From Glycocaulis abyssi (lineage in GTDB: Bacteria > Pseudomonadota > Alphaproteobacteria > Caulobacterales > Maricaulaceae): a stretch of DNA of 64,000 nt. Shown piece after piece: positions 49,851-60,387 of the stretch. How positions within the stretch are numbered: the stretch's first letter is position 1; each line of letters opens with the position of its first letter. The stretch is from the NCBI RefSeq assembly GCF_041429775.1, contig NZ_CP163421.1:1637001-1701000 (forward strand), in the 5' to 3' direction. The notes below the pieces were generated by a model. The model made no database searches, was not told where the DNA came from, and was given only the letters and a program-made list of their open reading frames with translations. The position numbers and the translations under genes were made by a program.

Positions 49851-50165
49851 TCAAGTCTGAGGGGTCAGCCGCGCCTCTGCCTCACTGCGCGACAGGCCGG
49901 CAATGCGCACCGTCTTTATCCGCGCGGTATGACCTGAAACCAGCTCCAGCGCGGATTTCGGCACGCCCAGCGTTTTGGCCAGCAATTTGAGAACTGCCAT
50001 GTTGGCCGCGCCCTTGTCCGGCACGGCGCGCACGCGGATTTTCAGATAAGCCAGCCCGTCGGCGCGGGTCTCCACGCCCTCTATCGTGTCTCTGGAGGCG
50101 TTCGGCGTAACACGAAGGCGAAGGATTGCTCCTTCGCCTTCATCGCTTATCCAGTCTGCGTTCAA
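49851..50165 (-). CDS. DUF167 (YggU-type) protein
   Basis: This 104-aa protein has the DUF167 core: LRLRVTPNASRDTIEGV, then LKIRVRAVPDKGAANMAVLKLLAKTLGV and VSGHTARIKTVRI. This is a widely conserved family of unknown function. It starts 5 bp downstream of ftsH. Confidence 0.9.
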   Translation of the reverse strand: MNADWISDEGEGAILRLRVTPNASRDTIEGVETRADGLAYLKIRVRAVPDKGAANMAVLKLLAKTLGVPKSALELVSGHTARIKTVRIAGLSRSEAEARLTPQT

Positions 50166-50170
50166 CGCGC

Positions 50171-52108
50171 TCAGGCCGGGCCGGGCCTGGGCTCCATGCC
50201 GCCGGGCGCAGACACTTCATCCTCGTCCTCATCATCGATGACCGGCACCGCACTATCGGGCGTGGTGGGGCCTTCGCCGGAGGCGGGGATGTCGGTATTG
50301 CGCACTGGCGGCTTGCCATTGAGCAGATCGGTAATCTCCTCGCCGGACAGCGTCTCGTATTCGAGCAGGCCCTGCGCGATGGCTTCCCAGTCCTTGTTGT
50401 ACTCGGTGAGGATGCGGCGCGCCTCGTTAAGGCCGCCTTCGACCAGACCCTTCACCTCGCGCTCGATCTTGGCAGCCGTCTCGGCGGACACAGTGCGCGA
50501 TTGCTGGACCAGTTGCTGGCCAAGAAACACATCGCCCTGATTGTCGGCATAGTCGATGGGACCCAGCTCTTCAGAGAAGCCCCATTGCGTGACCATGGCG
50601 CGGGCGAGGCGGGTTGCCTGCTGGATGTCGCTAGCGGCGCCCGAGGTCACATTGTCCTTGCCAAATTTCAGCTCCTCGGCGATGCGTCCACCCATCATGA
50701 TGGCCAGACGGCTCGTCATTTCCTGATGGGTCATGGACAGCTTGTCGCCTTCAGGCAGCTGCATGACCATGCCGAGCGCACGCCCGCGCGGAATGATCGT
50801 CGCCTTGTGCACCGGGTCAGCAGCCGGCACTTTCAGCGCCACAATGGCGTGACCGGCCTCGTGATAGGCGGTGAGTGTCTTTTCCTTCTCGCCCATGACC
50901 ATGGAGCGGCGCTCCGGCCCCATCATCACCTTGTCCTTGGCTTCTTCGAACTCGGCCATGGAGACAAGACGGCGATTGCGGCGCGCCGCCAGCAGGGCCG
51001 CCTCATTGACCAGATTGGCCAGGTCCGCGCCGGAAAAGCCCGGCGTGCCGCGCGCGATGACCTTCGGATCCACATCAGCGGCCAGCGGCACGTTGCGCAT
51101 ATGCACTTTGAGGATTTTCTCGCGGCCCGTGATATCCGGGTTCGGCACAACAACCTGACGGTCGAACCGGCCCGGACGCAGCAGCGCCGGGTCCAGCACG
51201 TCCGGCCGGTTGGTGGCCGCGATGAGGATGATGCCCTCATTGGCTTCAAACCCGTCCATCTCGACGAGAAGCTGGTTCAGCGTCTGCTCGCGCTCATCAT
51301 TGCCGCCACCAAGGCCGGCACCGCGTGAACGGCCCACCGCGTCGATCTCGTCGATGAAGATGATGCAGGGCGCGTTCTTCTTGGCCTGCTCGAACATGTC
51401 ACGCACGCGGCTGGCACCGACACCGACGAACATTTCGACGAAGTCCGAACCGGAAATGGTGAAGAAGGGCACGCCCGCCTCACCGGCAACAGCGCGCGCG
51501 GTCAGCGTCTTACCCGTACCCGGAGGGCCGATCAGCAGCGCGCCCTTGGGGATCTTGCCGCCCAGACGCTGGAATTTGGAGGGGTCTTTGAGAAATTCGA
51601 CGATCTCGGAAAGTTCTTCCTTGGCCTCGTCAATGCCCGCCACGTCATCGAACGTGACCCGGCCGGTTTTCTCGGTCAGCAGCTTGGCCTTGGACTTGCC
51701 AAAGCCCATCGCGCCTTTGCCGCCGCCCTGCATCTGGCGCATGAAGAAAATCCACACCCCGATCAGCAGCAGCATCGGGAACCAGCTCAGCAGGATGCCA
51801 AAGAGGTTCATGCCGCCTTCGGCCGGCGCGCGGGCGGTAATCTGGACATTGTTCTGGCGCAGCGCATCGGTCACGCGCGCATCGGCAGGCACTTCGGTGC
51901 GGAACGCCTGACCGCCACTCAGCTCGCCCGTGATGGACTGGCCCTCAATGGTAACCTCGCGGACGCGGCCCGCCTCCACATTGTCCATGAACTGGGTGTA
52001 GGTAAGCTCATTGGTCTGCGCGGCCGGGCGCGGCCCCTGGAGGATGTTGAACAGGGCAACCAGCAATACCAGCAGGATCGCCCACACCATGATATTACGC
52101 AAATTCAT
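50171..52108 (-). CDS. ftsH: ATP-dependent zinc metalloprotease FtsH
   Basis: This 645-aa membrane AAA+ protease has two membrane helices (about 6-23 and 101-122) around a periplasmic domain. Walker A is GPPGTGKT (194-201), Walker B IIFIDEID (249-256), the SRH arginines lie near 311-316, and the zinc site is HEAGH (416-420). It degrades misfolded membrane proteins and short-lived regulators. ATG 52108 follows AAAGGTAAG; TTG 52111 is adjacent. The usual neighbour tilS is upstream. Confidence 0.97.
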   Translation of the reverse strand: MNLRNIMVWAILLVLLVALFNILQGPRPAAQTNELTYTQFMDNVEAGRVREVTIEGQSITGELSGGQAFRTEVPADARVTDALRQNNVQITARAPAEGGMNLFGILLSWFPMLLLIGVWIFFMRQMQGGGKGAMGFGKSKAKLLTEKTGRVTFDDVAGIDEAKEELSEIVEFLKDPSKFQRLGGKIPKGALLIGPPGTGKTLTARAVAGEAGVPFFTISGSDFVEMFVGVGASRVRDMFEQAKKNAPCIIFIDEIDAVGRSRGAGLGGGNDEREQTLNQLLVEMDGFEANEGIILIAATNRPDVLDPALLRPGRFDRQVVVPNPDITGREKILKVHMRNVPLAADVDPKVIARGTPGFSGADLANLVNEAALLAARRNRRLVSMAEFEEAKDKVMMGPERRSMVMGEKEKTLTAYHEAGHAIVALKVPAADPVHKATIIPRGRALGMVMQLPEGDKLSMTHQEMTSRLAIMMGGRIAEELKFGKDNVTSGAASDIQQATRLARAMVTQWGFSEELGPIDYADNQGDVFLGQQLVQQSRTVSAETAAKIEREVKGLVEGGLNEARRILTEYNKDWEAIAQGLLEYETLSGEEITDLLNGKPPVRNTDIPASGEGPTTPDSAVPVIDDEDEDEVSAPGGMEPRPGPA

Positions 52109-52243
52109 CAACTTACCTTTCGCCGGGCCTGCATGCCCGCTTCAAGTCCGGTAACCTCTGCGCCATGTCTGGCACCAAGCATTGACCTCAATATTGGACG
52201 GCGTACGCGTTTTCGCCAGCCCTGCGCGGCCAGCTGCCGCACA

Positions 52244-53536
52244 TCATACACTGTTTTCGCCTGCCGTGCCGTTTGCGGACACACCCAGCAATCCCTCCAG
52301 CCGGTCTGCAATCAGTGCGCCAGCCGCGCCGTCTCCCGGCGGTGTCTCCAGCCCGGCAATCACGCTGCGCCCTTCGCTCTCGATAACCGCCAGAGATGGC
52401 CGCAATCGGGCAGGCACGCCCTCCACGACGCGGTTTTGCTCCAGCAAAGGCTTCACGATCAGGGGCGCCGAGCCTGCGCACACCAGCATCCGGCCATCAA
52501 ACACGCCGCAATCACCCGGTTTTACATGCAGCGCGCCAACGCCCCGGCGTCCATCGGCGCGCCCCGCCACAGCGCCCGGATCACGCCCGATCACGCCCTC
52601 ACGCGTCAGCAATACGCCCGCAGCGCTGAACGCGCGGCCCGCTTGCAATGCGTCCAGCAGGCCGGAGACATTGTCCGGCCCCGGCATGGCCTGTTCACCG
52701 CTGACCGCCAGTATCAGCGCCTCGCACGCCCGCAAGCCCGCCTCGCGCGGGGCGGCTGCCAGACGCCCGCCATCCAGCGCTGCACCGCCCCAAGGCAGGA
52801 TATCGGCGATAGCGGCCAGCAGCTGACGTGCTGCGCGGCGTGACGCCCGGTCTGCCGCCAGCGCCGCATCGTTGAGCGCAAGAAGCCTCCGCCCCGCCTG
52901 GCTGGCGGGCAGCGGCGCAGCGGCCCGGATGCGGACCCGCTCGAACGCGCGATTGGCGTTGGAGGGGTCGTCCACCCAGTCCACGCCTTCACGTTTGAGA
53001 TAGTCGCGCAAGGCCGCCCGCGATACGCGCACCAGAGGGCGCGCCAGGCGTACGCCCCGCCCCTGCGGCCAGGCCGGGCTGGGACCGGACTCTCCCATCG
53101 CGGCGAGCGCGCGCCAGCCAGCGGCGGTACGCGACAGGCGCATCAGAAGCGTTTCGATAACATCGTCTGCGGTGTGCGCGAGAAACAGGCTGCTTGCACC
53201 GAGCTGGCGCGTTGCATCAGCCAGAAGCCCATGGCGCGCGCGCCGGGCGGCGCCCTGTCCGGGGGCGGGTGTATTCCAGACGAGAATGTGCGCTTTTGCG
53301 CCCAGCGCCTCGGCCCGCTGAGCCACCAGAGCGGCTTCGTCTGCGCTCTCCGGCCGCAAGCGATGATCTACGATGAGGGTATGAAGTTCGCGGCCTGAAC
53401 GGGCCGCCTCGCCCGCCATCAGGCAGGCCAGCGCCATGGAATCGCCCCCGCCCGACAGAGCCAGCACCAGCGGACCTGCCGGGCACAGGCGCGAAACCGC
53501 GCGTGCGCCCTCGGTAAGGTCAGACTCTAGCGGCAC
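52244..53536 (-). CDS. tilS: tRNA(Ile)-lysidine synthase
   Basis: This 430-aa enzyme has the PP-loop SGGGDS (29-34). It adds lysine to C34 of the CAU-anticodon tRNA-Ile so that it reads AUA. The N-terminal ATPase domain (to about 210) is well conserved; the C-terminal half is Ala-rich and diverged. GTG 53536 overlaps the cpoB stop by 10 bp. The tilS-ftsH order is common in bacteria. Confidence 0.93.
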   Translation of the reverse strand: MPLESDLTEGARAVSRLCPAGPLVLALSGGGDSMALACLMAGEAARSGRELHTLIVDHRLRPESADEAALVAQRAEALGAKAHILVWNTPAPGQGAARRARHGLLADATRQLGASSLFLAHTADDVIETLLMRLSRTAAGWRALAAMGESGPSPAWPQGRGVRLARPLVRVSRAALRDYLKREGVDWVDDPSNANRAFERVRIRAAAPLPASQAGRRLLALNDAALAADRASRRAARQLLAAIADILPWGGAALDGGRLAAAPREAGLRACEALILAVSGEQAMPGPDNVSGLLDALQAGRAFSAAGVLLTREGVIGRDPGAVAGRADGRRGVGALHVKPGDCGVFDGRMLVCAGSAPLIVKPLLEQNRVVEGVPARLRPSLAVIESEGRSVIAGLETPPGDGAAGALIADRLEGLLGVSANGTAGENSV

Positions 53537-54390
53537 CCTGCCCGCGAACGCTCCCGCTCGGCGCGCTGGCGCGCATCCGCGCCGGCATTGGGGTATTCCT
53601 GGGAGAAGGAGCCAAGCACGTTGCAGGCGGCGGCCCGCTGGTCCATCGCCGCCAGTGATGCGCCCAGACGCACCAGCGCATCGGGTCCGCGCTCACCGCG
53701 CCGGTCAGCGCGCAGCGAGGACATATAGGCGTCTGCCGCGTCCTGATAATCGCCTTGGGCAAAATGGGTTTCACCCAGCCAGTACCATGCCTGACCGGTC
53801 ATCGGATGTGCGGAATAGACCTCGACAAAACTGGCAAAACGTTCCTGCGCACCGGCAAAATCACCGTCGAGAAGGCGTGAGCGCGCACGCGCAAACGCTT
53901 CATCAGGATCAGACGGGGCAGAGGCCGCTTCGCGGCTGGAGGATTCTGCAGCACCGGAAGACGCGGCCGCAGCCTCCGCGTCTGCGCGTGTGGCCGGCAG
54001 ATTGCTGCCCTGAAGGCTCAGGGGCCGCGTCGCGGCGGCACGCGCATCCGCATGGGGGTTGTCCGGATCGGTGACGGCCAGTTCGCCATCCTCGCCGGAC
54101 AAAAGGCGGCGCATGGCGGTGTTGAGCCGGTCGACTTCCTGACGCAGGCGCCGGTTCTCGAAGGTCAGCGTTTCCAGCTCACCGGTCAGGGAGCGCTGCT
54201 CGCGCTCCAGCGCCTCGACCCGCATTAGCAGGCTTTCGGCCACCGGATCACCGGCGAGCGATTGCTGCTCCATCTCGTTCAGGCGCGCCTCTATGGCGTC
54301 CATGCGCATGGTCAATGCCCGGCTGGACTGGGCATGGGCCGTCCCCGCAAGGAGACCAAAGCCAATCAGGAGAGAAACGAGCCAGCGCAT
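53527..54390 (-). CDS. cpoB: Tol-Pal system protein CpoB (YbgF)
   Basis: This 287-aa periplasmic protein has a signal peptide (RWLVSLLIGFGLLAGTAHAQ) and a coiled-coil trimerisation helix (about 30-95). A low-complexity linker precedes three C-terminal TPRs (DPDEAFARARSRLLDGDFAGAQERF; AWYWLGETHFAQGDYQDAADAYM; ALVRLGASLAAMDQRAAAC). It coordinates Tol-Pal with peptidoglycan synthesis. ATG 54390 has AGAGGTG upstream. Confidence 0.92.
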   Translation of the reverse strand: MRWLVSLLIGFGLLAGTAHAQSSRALTMRMDAIEARLNEMEQQSLAGDPVAESLLMRVEALEREQRSLTGELETLTFENRRLRQEVDRLNTAMRRLLSGEDGELAVTDPDNPHADARAAATRPLSLQGSNLPATRADAEAAAASSGAAESSSREAASAPSDPDEAFARARSRLLDGDFAGAQERFASFVEVYSAHPMTGQAWYWLGETHFAQGDYQDAADAYMSSLRADRRGERGPDALVRLGASLAAMDQRAAACNVLGSFSQEYPNAGADARQRAERERSRAGCR

Positions 54391-54548
54391 GCCATCACCT
54401 CTGGAAAACAAAATCCATCACCAACCGGAATCGCGCGTCAGCCGCGCCCGGTCAAGGGCCAAGCGTGACGAATGCAAGGGGCGAAATTGCGGCATGGCCT
54501 GTCTGGCCCGGCCGGTCTGCGCCCCTGCGGGCAGACCCCGGACATAGT

Positions 54549-54592
54549 AAAGGCCCGCCAGCATGACCGGAAGATCATGCCGGCGAGCCTTT
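54549..54592 (-). terminator. Long hairpin after pal (possible terminator or attenuator)
   Basis: An 18-bp stem with two imperfect pairs (54549-54566 with 54575-54592, 8-nt loop) lies between pal and cpoB. It ends in TTT but has no long T run, so it may only partly stop transcription or protect the pal message. Confidence 0.55.
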
Positions 54593-54637
54593 AAGCTCCG
54601 CAGTGGCAACGGGGTTACCCGTTGACTAGGACAGGCC

Positions 54638-55147
54638 CTAGGACACCGCGCCAGAGGTCACGACAGTGATGCCGTTCCGGTTCTGGGCCCAGCACGATTC
54701 CGTGGACTGGGTGCAGGACGGACGCTCTTTGCCGTAAGAGACTGTCGAGATGCGCGAGGCGTCGACGCCCTGGCTGACCAGGAAGTCACGCACCGAGTTT
54801 GCACGGCGGGCGCCAAGCGCGAGGTTGTATTCACGCGTACCGCGCTCGTCGCAATTGCCGGCGATGAGGATGCGGGTGCCGGGGTATTGGGCAAGCCACG
54901 CAGCCTGACGGCGCAGGGTTTCGCGCGAGGCGTTGTCCAGATCGAAGCGGTCGAGACCGAAGAAAACGCGGTCGCCCGCATTCTGTTCGAAGTCCGCGAT
55001 CGAACCGGGCACAGGGCCGGTGGTGCGGGTGTCGGTGGCGCCGCCAGTATTGGTTTCCGGCACGACCGGGGTTTCATCCGGGCGGCTGGCGCAGGCGGTT
55101 ACGAGAAGGCTGCACGCTGCCAGAGCAGCGAACGGAGCGAGTTTCAT
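54638..55147 (-). CDS. pal: Peptidoglycan-associated lipoprotein Pal
   Basis: This 169-aa outer-membrane lipoprotein has lipobox LVTAC (Cys19) and a C-terminal OmpA-like peptidoglycan-binding domain (RILIAGNCDERGTREYNLAL, then GARRANSVRDFL). Pal tethers the outer membrane and is pulled by TolA/TolB at division. ATG 55147 follows AGGGAC. The gap to tolB (55148-55261) holds nothing recognised. Confidence 0.96.
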   Translation of the reverse strand: MKLAPFAALAACSLLVTACASRPDETPVVPETNTGGATDTRTTGPVPGSIADFEQNAGDRVFFGLDRFDLDNASRETLRRQAAWLAQYPGTRILIAGNCDERGTREYNLALGARRANSVRDFLVSQGVDASRISTVSYGKERPSCTQSTESCWAQNRNGITVVTSGAVS

Positions 55148-55261
55148 CGGAGCTAAGTCCCTCAATAGTGTCCGTGCAGCACGCCTGCACGGCCTGTTCC
55201 TCCATACACCACATTCGAAGGCAAATCGATATGGGTGCGCGAACTATTTTCTGCTGCCAGA

Positions 55262-56617
55262 TCAATCCAGCAGTGGCGACCAGGCAGCATCGGACGCGGC
55301 CCCCTGGGTAGGCAGCCGGCGCAGGTTGAACCCGCCCAGATCCACGCTCCAGATCGCGTAGCGCGTCCCGGTCGTGGAATAGTCGCCACGCGTAAACAAT
55401 AGCATGCGGCCATTGGGCGACCAGGCAGGTGTATCTACAAAATACCCGTCATAGAGAATGCGTTCCTCACCAGAGCCATCGGCACGCATCACGCCCAGCG
55501 AGAACATCGAGCCCTGCTGCTTGATGAAGGCGATCAGATCACCGCGCGGAGACCAGACCGGGCTGGTATAGCGGCCCGGCCCGAAGCTGATCCGGCGCTG
55601 GTCGGTGCCGTCAGCGTTCATCACATAAATCTGCGGCTGGCCCGAACGGTTTGAGGCGAACGCGATCTGGCGGCCATCGGGCGAATAGGTCGGCTCGGTG
55701 TCATCAGACGGATTGCTGGTCAGCTGGCGCAGCGCGCGCGTGCGCAGGTCAAATCCGTAAAGATCATGGCGGCCGCGGCGCTCAACCGACATCACAAGCT
55801 CACGCCCATTGGGGTGGAAGCGCGCCGAGAGAGACTGCCCGCCGCCGGTGATGGCTGCATTGCTGCTGTCAAACAGCGCTTCCTGACGGCCGGTCTGCAG
55901 ATCGTAGAGATAGCTGGTCGCCTGCAGGTCACGGAATGAGACATAGGTGATCTGCTGGCTGGTCGGGGAGTAGTTGGGCAGGAGCGCCATATAGGAGCGG
56001 TCAGTCAGAAAGGAGGGATTGGCCCCGTCCTGATCCATGATGACCAGGCGGCGCGTCGGCTCGCCATCCGGCCCCTCGCCTTCGGACACATAGACGATGC
56101 GCGTGTCGAAAAAGCCGCTCTCGCCGGTAAGCCGCTCATAGACCGCGTCGGAAACCTTGTGAGCCAGGCGGCGCCAGTTTTCCGGCACCGAGGTGAACTG
56201 CATGCCCAGAAGCTGCTGCTCGGCAGCCGTGTCCCAGAGACGGAAAGCCACCAGCAGCCGGCCCTGATCGTCAATGCTGACCCGGCCGACCAGAAGGGCG
56301 GAGGCATTGATGAGCCGCCAGTCGGCAAAACGGGGCCTGAGATCGATATTGGTGATGTCCTCGATAAAGGCGTCCTGGGACACGGGCGCAAACAGGCCCG
56401 AATTGGCCAGGTTATTGGTCACCACCCGCGCAATGTCGACGCCCGTCTCGGCGCTTTGCGCGTCCTGCGCAATGAAGTCGGTAATCGCGATCGGGAAAGG
56501 ATCGACATTGCCGTCTGTGACGGTCACGACAAGCGGGCTGCCCGACTGGGCAAGCGCAGGCGCCGCAAGCGCTGCAATCATGGCGAACATGGCGGCTAGG
56601 CGGGCCAGAAAACGCAT
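55262..56617 (-). CDS. tolB: Tol-Pal system protein TolB
   Basis: This 451-aa periplasmic protein has a signal peptide (MRFLARLAAMFAMIAALAAPALAQ), an N-terminal alpha/beta domain, and a six-bladed propeller with repeated TYSPDGRQIAF/WSPRGDLIAF/WSPNGRMLLF segments. It links Pal to TolA. It is in the expected order tolQ-R-A-B-pal. Confidence 0.96.
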   Translation of the reverse strand: MRFLARLAAMFAMIAALAAPALAQSGSPLVVTVTDGNVDPFPIAITDFIAQDAQSAETGVDIARVVTNNLANSGLFAPVSQDAFIEDITNIDLRPRFADWRLINASALLVGRVSIDDQGRLLVAFRLWDTAAEQQLLGMQFTSVPENWRRLAHKVSDAVYERLTGESGFFDTRIVYVSEGEGPDGEPTRRLVIMDQDGANPSFLTDRSYMALLPNYSPTSQQITYVSFRDLQATSYLYDLQTGRQEALFDSSNAAITGGGQSLSARFHPNGRELVMSVERRGRHDLYGFDLRTRALRQLTSNPSDDTEPTYSPDGRQIAFASNRSGQPQIYVMNADGTDQRRISFGPGRYTSPVWSPRGDLIAFIKQQGSMFSLGVMRADGSGEERILYDGYFVDTPAWSPNGRMLLFTRGDYSTTGTRYAIWSVDLGGFNLRRLPTQGAASDAAWSPLLD

Positions 56618-56660
56618 CTGTTAGCTCCTGTCGTTCAGGCGGTTTGTGTTTGTACCATAA

Positions 56661-57497
56661 CTACCGATTGGACGGCTCGAAATTGACCGTAATGCGGCGC
56701 CATTGCTGATACTGGCCGGCGGGCATGGTGTAGGGCGCACATTCGATCACGGCGCGCACAGCCCGCTCACCGGCGAGGCGCATATAGGGGTTGGGCGAAC
56801 CGAGAACGCGGTTGGCATCGACCAGCCTTGGCGGCGCGCTCAATGACCCGTCGCGCTCCAGCTGCACCTCAACCGACACGCGCAAGGAAGCAGGGTCCGG
56901 CGCATCGGAGGGTTCACGCCAGCAGCGCGAAGTCTGGCTGCGGAAGAGATCGGACATGGTAGCCGTCATCGCCGTTCCGGCCCCGGCGCCCTGGCGGGTT
57001 TCACCCTCGTCGGCGGGCCGGTTCTGCGCGCTCTGCTGGCGCGAACGGTCCACCAGGCTGGAGAGCGCATCCAGATCAAGCCCCTGCTGCTGTTGCGGCT
57101 GGGGACGCGGCTGCGGGCGCTGCGGCTCAGGTTGAGGTTCAGGCTGGGGCGGAACGGGGTCGGGTTCCGGTTCGCGTACCGGCTCCGGTTCGGGTTCGGG
57201 CTGGGGCTCTTCGCTGGGCGGCAGCGGAATGGGCTCAGGTTCGGAAACCTGCGGCTCTGGCTCTGGTTCGGGCGCTACGGGCTGCGGGCGCTCGATCACT
57301 TCCGGTTCGGGTTCCGGCACCGGATCGGGAGCCGCCGCGCGTATATTGGTCGTGTCCGCCAGCGTTACCAGCTCGACGGGAACCAGCACGCTCTCACTGT
57401 CGAGCTGGCTGGCAGAACGGGGAAAATAGATGAACGCGCTCGCAAACAGCGAGAGGTGCAGCACCAGCGATAGGATGAAGCTGGCAAACGAGCGCAT
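56661..57497 (-). CDS. tolA: TolA-type energy-transducing protein
   Basis: This 278-aa protein has one N-terminal membrane helix ([19 protein letters not shown]) and a long Pro/Glu/Gln-rich extended linker (about 55-160). The linker is PEPEP-based rather than the Ala/Lys helix of enteric TolA. A C-terminal TolA/TonB-like globular domain (about 185-278) contains one Cys pair (SRCWREP and VIECAPY). It spans the periplasm between TolQR and Pal/TolB. Confidence 0.9.
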   Translation of the reverse strand: MRSFASFILSLVLHLSLFASAFIYFPRSASQLDSESVLVPVELVTLADTTNIRAAAPDPVPEPEPEVIERPQPVAPEPEPEPQVSEPEPIPLPPSEEPQPEPEPEPVREPEPDPVPPQPEPQPEPQRPQPRPQPQQQQGLDLDALSSLVDRSRQQSAQNRPADEGETRQGAGAGTAMTATMSDLFRSQTSRCWREPSDAPDPASLRVSVEVQLERDGSLSAPPRLVDANRVLGSPNPYMRLAGERAVRAVIECAPYTMPAGQYQQWRRITVNFEPSNR

Positions 57498-57520
57498 GAC
57501 GCTTAAAAAACGCTTTCCTG

Positions 57521-57952
57521 CTACTGGTTCAACGGATCGGTCACAAGACCGATATTGGCGTAGCCAGCCGATGACACGCGCGCCATCACGCGCATGACCT
57601 CACCATAGCCCACCGCCTCGTCCGCGCGGATATAGACCCGCGCCTCAGACCCCGTCCGCGAGATCGCCTCCAGACGCGGCACCAGCTCGTCAAAGCCGAC
57701 CCGCGTTTCCTGCAGGAAGATCGAGCCATCGGCCTGGATGGTGATGGTCAGCGGCTCTTCCGACGTGGTCATCGCCCGCGCTTCGGTGTCGGGCAGGTTC
57801 ACATCCACGCCGACGGTCAGCAGCGGGGCTGCGACCATGAACACGATCAGCAGCACCAGCATCACATCGACGTAAGGCACGATGTTGATCTCTGCCTTGG
57901 GCTTCCAGCGGCGGCTGCTCCTGCGGCCGCCCATATCGACCGGACCGGCCAT
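57521..57952 (-). CDS. tolR: Tol-Pal system protein TolR (ExbD family)
   Basis: This 143-aa protein has one membrane helix with the conserved proton-path Asp ([22 protein letters not shown]) and a periplasmic ExbD domain. Its ATG directly abuts the tolQ stop. Confidence 0.95.
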   Translation of the reverse strand: MAGPVDMGGRRSSRRWKPKAEINIVPYVDVMLVLLIVFMVAAPLLTVGVDVNLPDTEARAMTTSEEPLTITIQADGSIFLQETRVGFDELVPRLEAISRTGSEARVYIRADEAVGYGEVMRVMARVSSAGYANIGLVTDPLNQ

Positions 57953-58606
57953 CTATCCCTCCCGCGCTGCGAGGGCGGACAGATCGTCGACAAAGCCTTC
58001 CAGCCGGACGGCGTATTTGGCGAGCTGGGAGGAGAGCGCGTTGAAGAAAATCACCGCCGGAATGGCAGCCACAAGGCCCAGACCCGTTGCAAACAGCGCC
58101 TCTGCGATACCCGGCGCCACGACGGCCAGATTGGTGTCGCGCGATGCGGCGATGGAGCGGAAGGAGTTCATAATCCCCCACACCGTGCCGAACAGGCCGA
58201 TAAAGGGCGCGGACGAGCCGACAATGGCGAGAATGCCAAGACCCTGCTCCATCCGGGTCAGCTCCCGGTTGGCCTCTGCCCCGCCTGAGCGCGCGACAGA
58301 GAAGCTGTCCCAGTCACGCAGCGCAGCGGCCAGCACCCGGCTGAACGGGTCTTTGGGGTTGCGCGCATAGCGGTTAGCGAGATCGTCAATCGAGCCGCCA
58401 GCCCAGAAATCGTCCTCGAAGCGGGCTGCCTGCGAGGCCGCCTTGCGGAACTGCAGGAATTTCTCGATGGCCACCGCCCATGACCAGACGGACATGAACA
58501 GCAAGATCGCCATCACCGCCTTCACGATGATATCGGCGCGCATGAAAAGGTAGAAAATAGTCAGTTCCTGCGCTGGCTGGGCCAGCTCTACGGCGACGCT
58601 ATCCAT
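57953..58606 (-). CDS. tolQ: Tol-Pal system protein TolQ (ExbB family)
   Basis: This 217-aa protein has three membrane helices and the ExbB/TolQ block ILAIVGSSAPFIGLFGTVWGIMNSF. Together with TolR it converts proton motive force into TolA movement. It is first gene of the tolQRAB-pal-cpoB run; a palindromic repeat lies between it and ybgC. Confidence 0.96.
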   Translation of the reverse strand: MDSVAVELAQPAQELTIFYLFMRADIIVKAVMAILLFMSVWSWAVAIEKFLQFRKAASQAARFEDDFWAGGSIDDLANRYARNPKDPFSRVLAAALRDWDSFSVARSGGAEANRELTRMEQGLGILAIVGSSAPFIGLFGTVWGIMNSFRSIAASRDTNLAVVAPGIAEALFATGLGLVAAIPAVIFFNALSSQLAKYAVRLEGFVDDLSALAAREG

Positions 58607-58797
58607 GGCGGTTCCCTCACACTCCCGGCAAACGGATGAGCACGTTGCTTAGCCGCGCGCAAAACACAAGCCAAGCCTGACACGCTCAAAACCCGCCCTC
58701 ACATGTTCCCGGCGAACTTTCTCTGATCCGATTGGGGCGATTTGAAGGAGGAAGGGTTAAGGGCGCGTTGGAATTTGCAGTGGGGGTGAAAGCAGCC

Positions 58798-58899
58798 CTC
58801 GTCCTTCGAGACGGCCTGACGGCCCCTCAGGATGAGGGCTTTCATTGCGCTTTTCCCTCATCCTGAGGGTGAGCGATAGCGAACGTCTCGAAGGATGAA
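58798..58899. repeat. Nested palindromic intergenic repeat between ybgC and tolQ
   Basis: Outer arms TCCTTCGAGACG (58802-58813) and CGTCTCGAAGGA (58884-58895) enclose inner arms CCTCAGGATGAGGG and CCCTCATCCTGAGG, so the transcript would fold into a long nested stem. Similar CTCGAAGGATGA/CCTCAGGATGA units are common dispersed repeats in alphaproteobacteria. The rest of the gap 58607-58797 shows nothing else. Confidence 0.85.
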
Positions 58900-58903
58900 G
58901 GAG

Positions 58904-59344
58904 TCAGCCCGCCCCCACGCGTCCCAGCGCATCCTTCAGGCCCGCAGGCAAGCGCTTGGGGCGGCCCTCCATATCGATGCAGACCGCTTCCACCTCGGCG
59001 CTGGCGAGTAAAACCCCGTCGCGCGTGATCGCCTGCTCGATCTGCATGCGCACGCCGGAGAGGCTGGCGAAACGGGTTTCCACGGTTAGCGCGTCATCGA
59101 TGCGGGCGGGGGCGTGATACTCCACAATCACCTTGCGCACCGCAAAGCCCAGCGGCGGATCGGCTTTTAGAAGCTCGGCATGACTGAGGCCCGCCGTACG
59201 AAGCGCATCGGTACGCCCGCGCTCGAAGAATTTGAGATAGTTCGCGTAATAGACGATGCCGGTAAAATCCGTGTCCTCGTAATAGACCCGGACGGGGAGA
59301 TAATGCGCGCCGCCCTGCCAGCGTCCGGCCTCCGGCGCGCTCAT
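58904..59344 (-). CDS. ybgC: Tol-Pal associated acyl-CoA thioesterase YbgC
   Basis: This 146-aa hotdog protein has the 4-hydroxybenzoyl-CoA-thioesterase motif [24 protein letters not shown], with the catalytic Asp in DTD. It is usually first in the tol operon. ATG 59344 overlaps the ruvB stop as ATGA, joining the ruv and tol blocks. Confidence 0.94.
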   Translation of the reverse strand: MSAPEAGRWQGGAHYLPVRVYYEDTDFTGIVYYANYLKFFERGRTDALRTAGLSHAELLKADPPLGFAVRKVIVEYHAPARIDDALTVETRFASLSGVRMQIEQAITRDGVLLASAEVEAVCIDMEGRPKRLPAGLKDALGRVGAG

Positions 59345-60372
59345 TTATCGCCCCCAAAGAGGTCCGGCGAAGTGCGCGGCGGCTCCAGCCCCATATGCGT
59401 CCAGGCGCGCGGGGCGGCGATACGGCCGCGTGGCGTGCGCTGGATGAAGCCCTGCTGGATCAGGAAAGGCTCGACCACTTCTTCGAGCGCATCGCGCGCC
59501 TCGGCACAGGCAGCCGCCAGCGTCTCCACGCCCGCAGGCCCGCCGGCAAAGCCTTCGATGAGGACGCGCAGATACCGCCGGTCGAGGCTGTCGAGACCGA
59601 CCTCGTCCACCTCAAGGCGTTTCAGGGCCAGGTCGGCGACCTTCGCCGAAATGCTGGTCTCGCCATCGGCCTCGGCAAAGTCGCGCACCCGGCGCAGCAG
59701 GCGGCCTGCCACGCGCGGCGTGCCTCTGGCGCGGCGGGCAATCTCTCGCGCGCCGTCTGGCTCTATGGCCGCGCCGAGCTTTCCGGCGGCGCGGGTGACG
59801 ATGCTGGTCAGTTCCTTCTCGCCATAAAATTCCAGCCGCACCGGCACGCCGAACCGGTCGCGCAGGGGCGTGGCAAGAAGGCCTGCCCGCGTGGTCGCGC
59901 CAACAAGCGTGAAGGGCGGCAAATCGATGCGCACCGTGCGCGCGCTAGGCCCTTCCCCGATCACAAGGTCCAGCGCGAAATCCTCCATGGCGGGGTAGAG
60001 GATTTCCTCCACCACCGGCAGCAGGCGGTGGATTTCGTCGATGAAGAGCACGTCGCGTTCTTCCAGATTGGTGAGGATCGCGGCGAGATCGCCTGCACGC
60101 GCGATGACGGGGCCGGAAGTGGCGCGGAAATTGACGCCGAGCTCTCGCGCCACGATCTGCGCCAGCGTGGTCTTGCCAAGCCCGGGCGGGCCGGAAAGCA
60201 GCACGTGATCAAGCGCTTCGCCCCTGCTGGCGGCAGCGCTCACGAAAACTTTGAGATTATCGATGGCCGCGCGCTGGCCGACGAACTCGTCAAAGCTCAA
60301 AGGGCGCAGCGCCTTGTCGCGCCCGTCTCCGGGCGCGGGTTCGGTCGAGATGATGCGGTCTGCGTCGGTCAT
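59341..60372 (-). CDS. ruvB: Holliday junction branch-migration ATPase RuvB
   Basis: This 343-aa AAA+ motor has an [12 protein letters not shown]-terminus, Walker [10 protein letters not shown], Walker B DEIH, and a C-terminal winged helix ending in [17 protein letters not shown]. It acts with RuvA on recombination junctions. A REP-like repeat separates it from ruvA. Confidence 0.97.
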   Translation of the reverse strand: MTDADRIISTEPAPGDGRDKALRPLSFDEFVGQRAAIDNLKVFVSAAASRGEALDHVLLSGPPGLGKTTLAQIVARELGVNFRATSGPVIARAGDLAAILTNLEERDVLFIDEIHRLLPVVEEILYPAMEDFALDLVIGEGPSARTVRIDLPPFTLVGATTRAGLLATPLRDRFGVPVRLEFYGEKELTSIVTRAAGKLGAAIEPDGAREIARRARGTPRVAGRLLRRVRDFAEADGETSISAKVADLALKRLEVDEVGLDSLDRRYLRVLIEGFAGGPAGVETLAAACAEARDALEEVVEPFLIQQGFIQRTPRGRIAAPRAWTHMGLEPPRTSPDLFGGDK

Positions 60373-60387
60373 CGCATCCCTCTCTTT

